Shown here piece by piece: positions 22,997 through 23,543 of a DNA stretch of 23,543 nt. The stretch spans positions 1 through 23,543 of the forward strand of contig CAMPKU010000034.1 in assembly GCA_946887385.1 (NCBI GenBank). Reading direction: 5' to 3'. Under the pieces are notes generated by a model. The model was given only the letters and a program-made list of their open reading frames with translations. It was not told where the DNA came from and did not search any database. Within the stretch, counting starts at the first letter, position 1, and each line of letters opens with the position of its first letter. The DNA is from an uncultured Gammaproteobacteria bacterium (GTDB lineage: Bacteria > Pseudomonadota > Gammaproteobacteria > Rariloculales > Rariloculaceae). A program made the position numbers and the translations under genes.

Positions 22997-23543
22997 ATGA
23001 GCAAGTCGTATCTGTTCACGTCGGAGTCCGTGGGCGAAGGTCATCCGGACAAAATGGCGGATCAAGTCTCGGACGCGATCTTGGACGCGATCCTGGCGCA
23101 AGAGCCGCGCAGCCGCGTGGCCTGCGAGACGATGACGAAGACCGGTATGGTCATCGTTGCCGGCGAGATCACGACGAACGCCGTGATCGAGGTTGAGCAC
23201 ATCGTGCGCCAAGTCGTGCTCGACATCGGCTACGACCACTCCGACAAGGGTTTCGACGGCAACACCTGCGCCGTGTTGAACGCGCTCGGCAAGCAGTCGC
23301 AGGACATCGCTCAGGGCGTCGACCGTAAGAGCCCGGAAGAGCAGGGCGCCGGTGACCAGGGCCTCATGTTCGGCTATGCAACGGTGGAGACCGACAGCTA
23401 CATGCCGGCGCCGATCATCTACTCGCACCGGCTGGTGGAGAAGCAGGCCGAAGTGCGCAAGAACGGCAAGCTGCCGTGGCTGCGCCCCGACGCGAAGAGC
23501 CAGTGCACGTTCCGCTACGAGAACGACAAGCCCGTCGGCATCG
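22997..23543 (+). CDS. metK: S-adenosylmethionine synthetase, 3' part outside the window
   Basis: MetK makes S-adenosylmethionine from methionine and ATP. The first 182 of about 385 residues are present. [22 protein letters not shown] holds the ATP/metal His and Asp residues. Next come [32 protein letters not shown] and the active-site loop [30 protein letters not shown] near the window end is typical of beta/gammaproteobacterial enzymes. ATG at 22997 has AGGTAGG about 6 nt upstream. The gap after the MetF-family gene is 37 nt, so the three genes are probably one operon. Nothing in the visible part is abnormal. Confidence 0.97.
   Translation, partial: MSKSYLFTSESVGEGHPDKMADQVSDAILDAILAQEPRSRVACETMTKTGMVIVAGEITTNAVIEVEHIVRQVVLDIGYDHSDKGFDGNTCAVLNALGKQSQDIAQGVDRKSPEEQGAGDQGLMFGYATVETDSYMPAPIIYSHRLVEKQAEVRKNGKLPWLRPDAKSQCTFRYENDKPVGI

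Overview
The window is a GC-rich, densely coding chromosomal segment, most likely from a gammaproteobacterium. Two genes point that way: the pseudouridine synthase closely matches E. coli RluE, and the MetK N-terminus reads as a beta/gammaproteobacterial SAM synthetase. An environmental lineage rich in secreted proteins of unknown function (for example Steroidobacter-like or Woeseia-like) would fit, but that is inference. I saw no rRNA, tRNA, CRISPR array, insertion sequence or phage gene.

Layout. (1) 1-4321, minus strand: a signal-anchored protein of about 15 helical repeats, a small unknown protein, and glmS, cut by the window edge within a few residues of its end. (2) 4407-9281, plus strand: an acyl-CoA dehydrogenase, then a tight set made of a Tat-exported FAD dehydrogenase, a small beta-domain protein and a monoheme cytochrome c, then ohr. 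(3) 9295-20245, minus strand: eleven genes in a row. Two blocks of small secreted proteins of unknown function (9295-11582 and 17058-20245) flank four genes: exported SMP-30/gluconolactonase, NAD-malic enzyme, a B12-type radical SAM protein and rluE. Each block holds one DUF6152-like protein and two members of a second secreted family. The second block also holds a metallo-beta-lactamase-fold protein that has lost most of its metal ligands. (4) 20246-23543, plus strand: a structured leader, then a DNA-binding/SAM-methyltransferase fusion, a MetF-family reductase and metK (cut by the window edge), which form a one-carbon/SAM cluster.

How the genes may work together. The Tat flavoprotein and cytochrome c look like an extracytoplasmic dehydrogenase with its electron acceptor. 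The duplicated secreted blocks are the best candidate for an undescribed system. Each pairs a protein predicted to mature with an N-terminal His-His with larger beta-rich secreted partners. Block 2 adds an apparent metallo-beta-lactamase pseudoenzyme and, just downstream, an exported lactonase-like enzyme. The leader of the one-carbon cluster can form several mutually exclusive hairpins. Its first gene joins a predicted DNA-binding domain to a methyltransferase domain, which suggests control by or of SAM metabolism.
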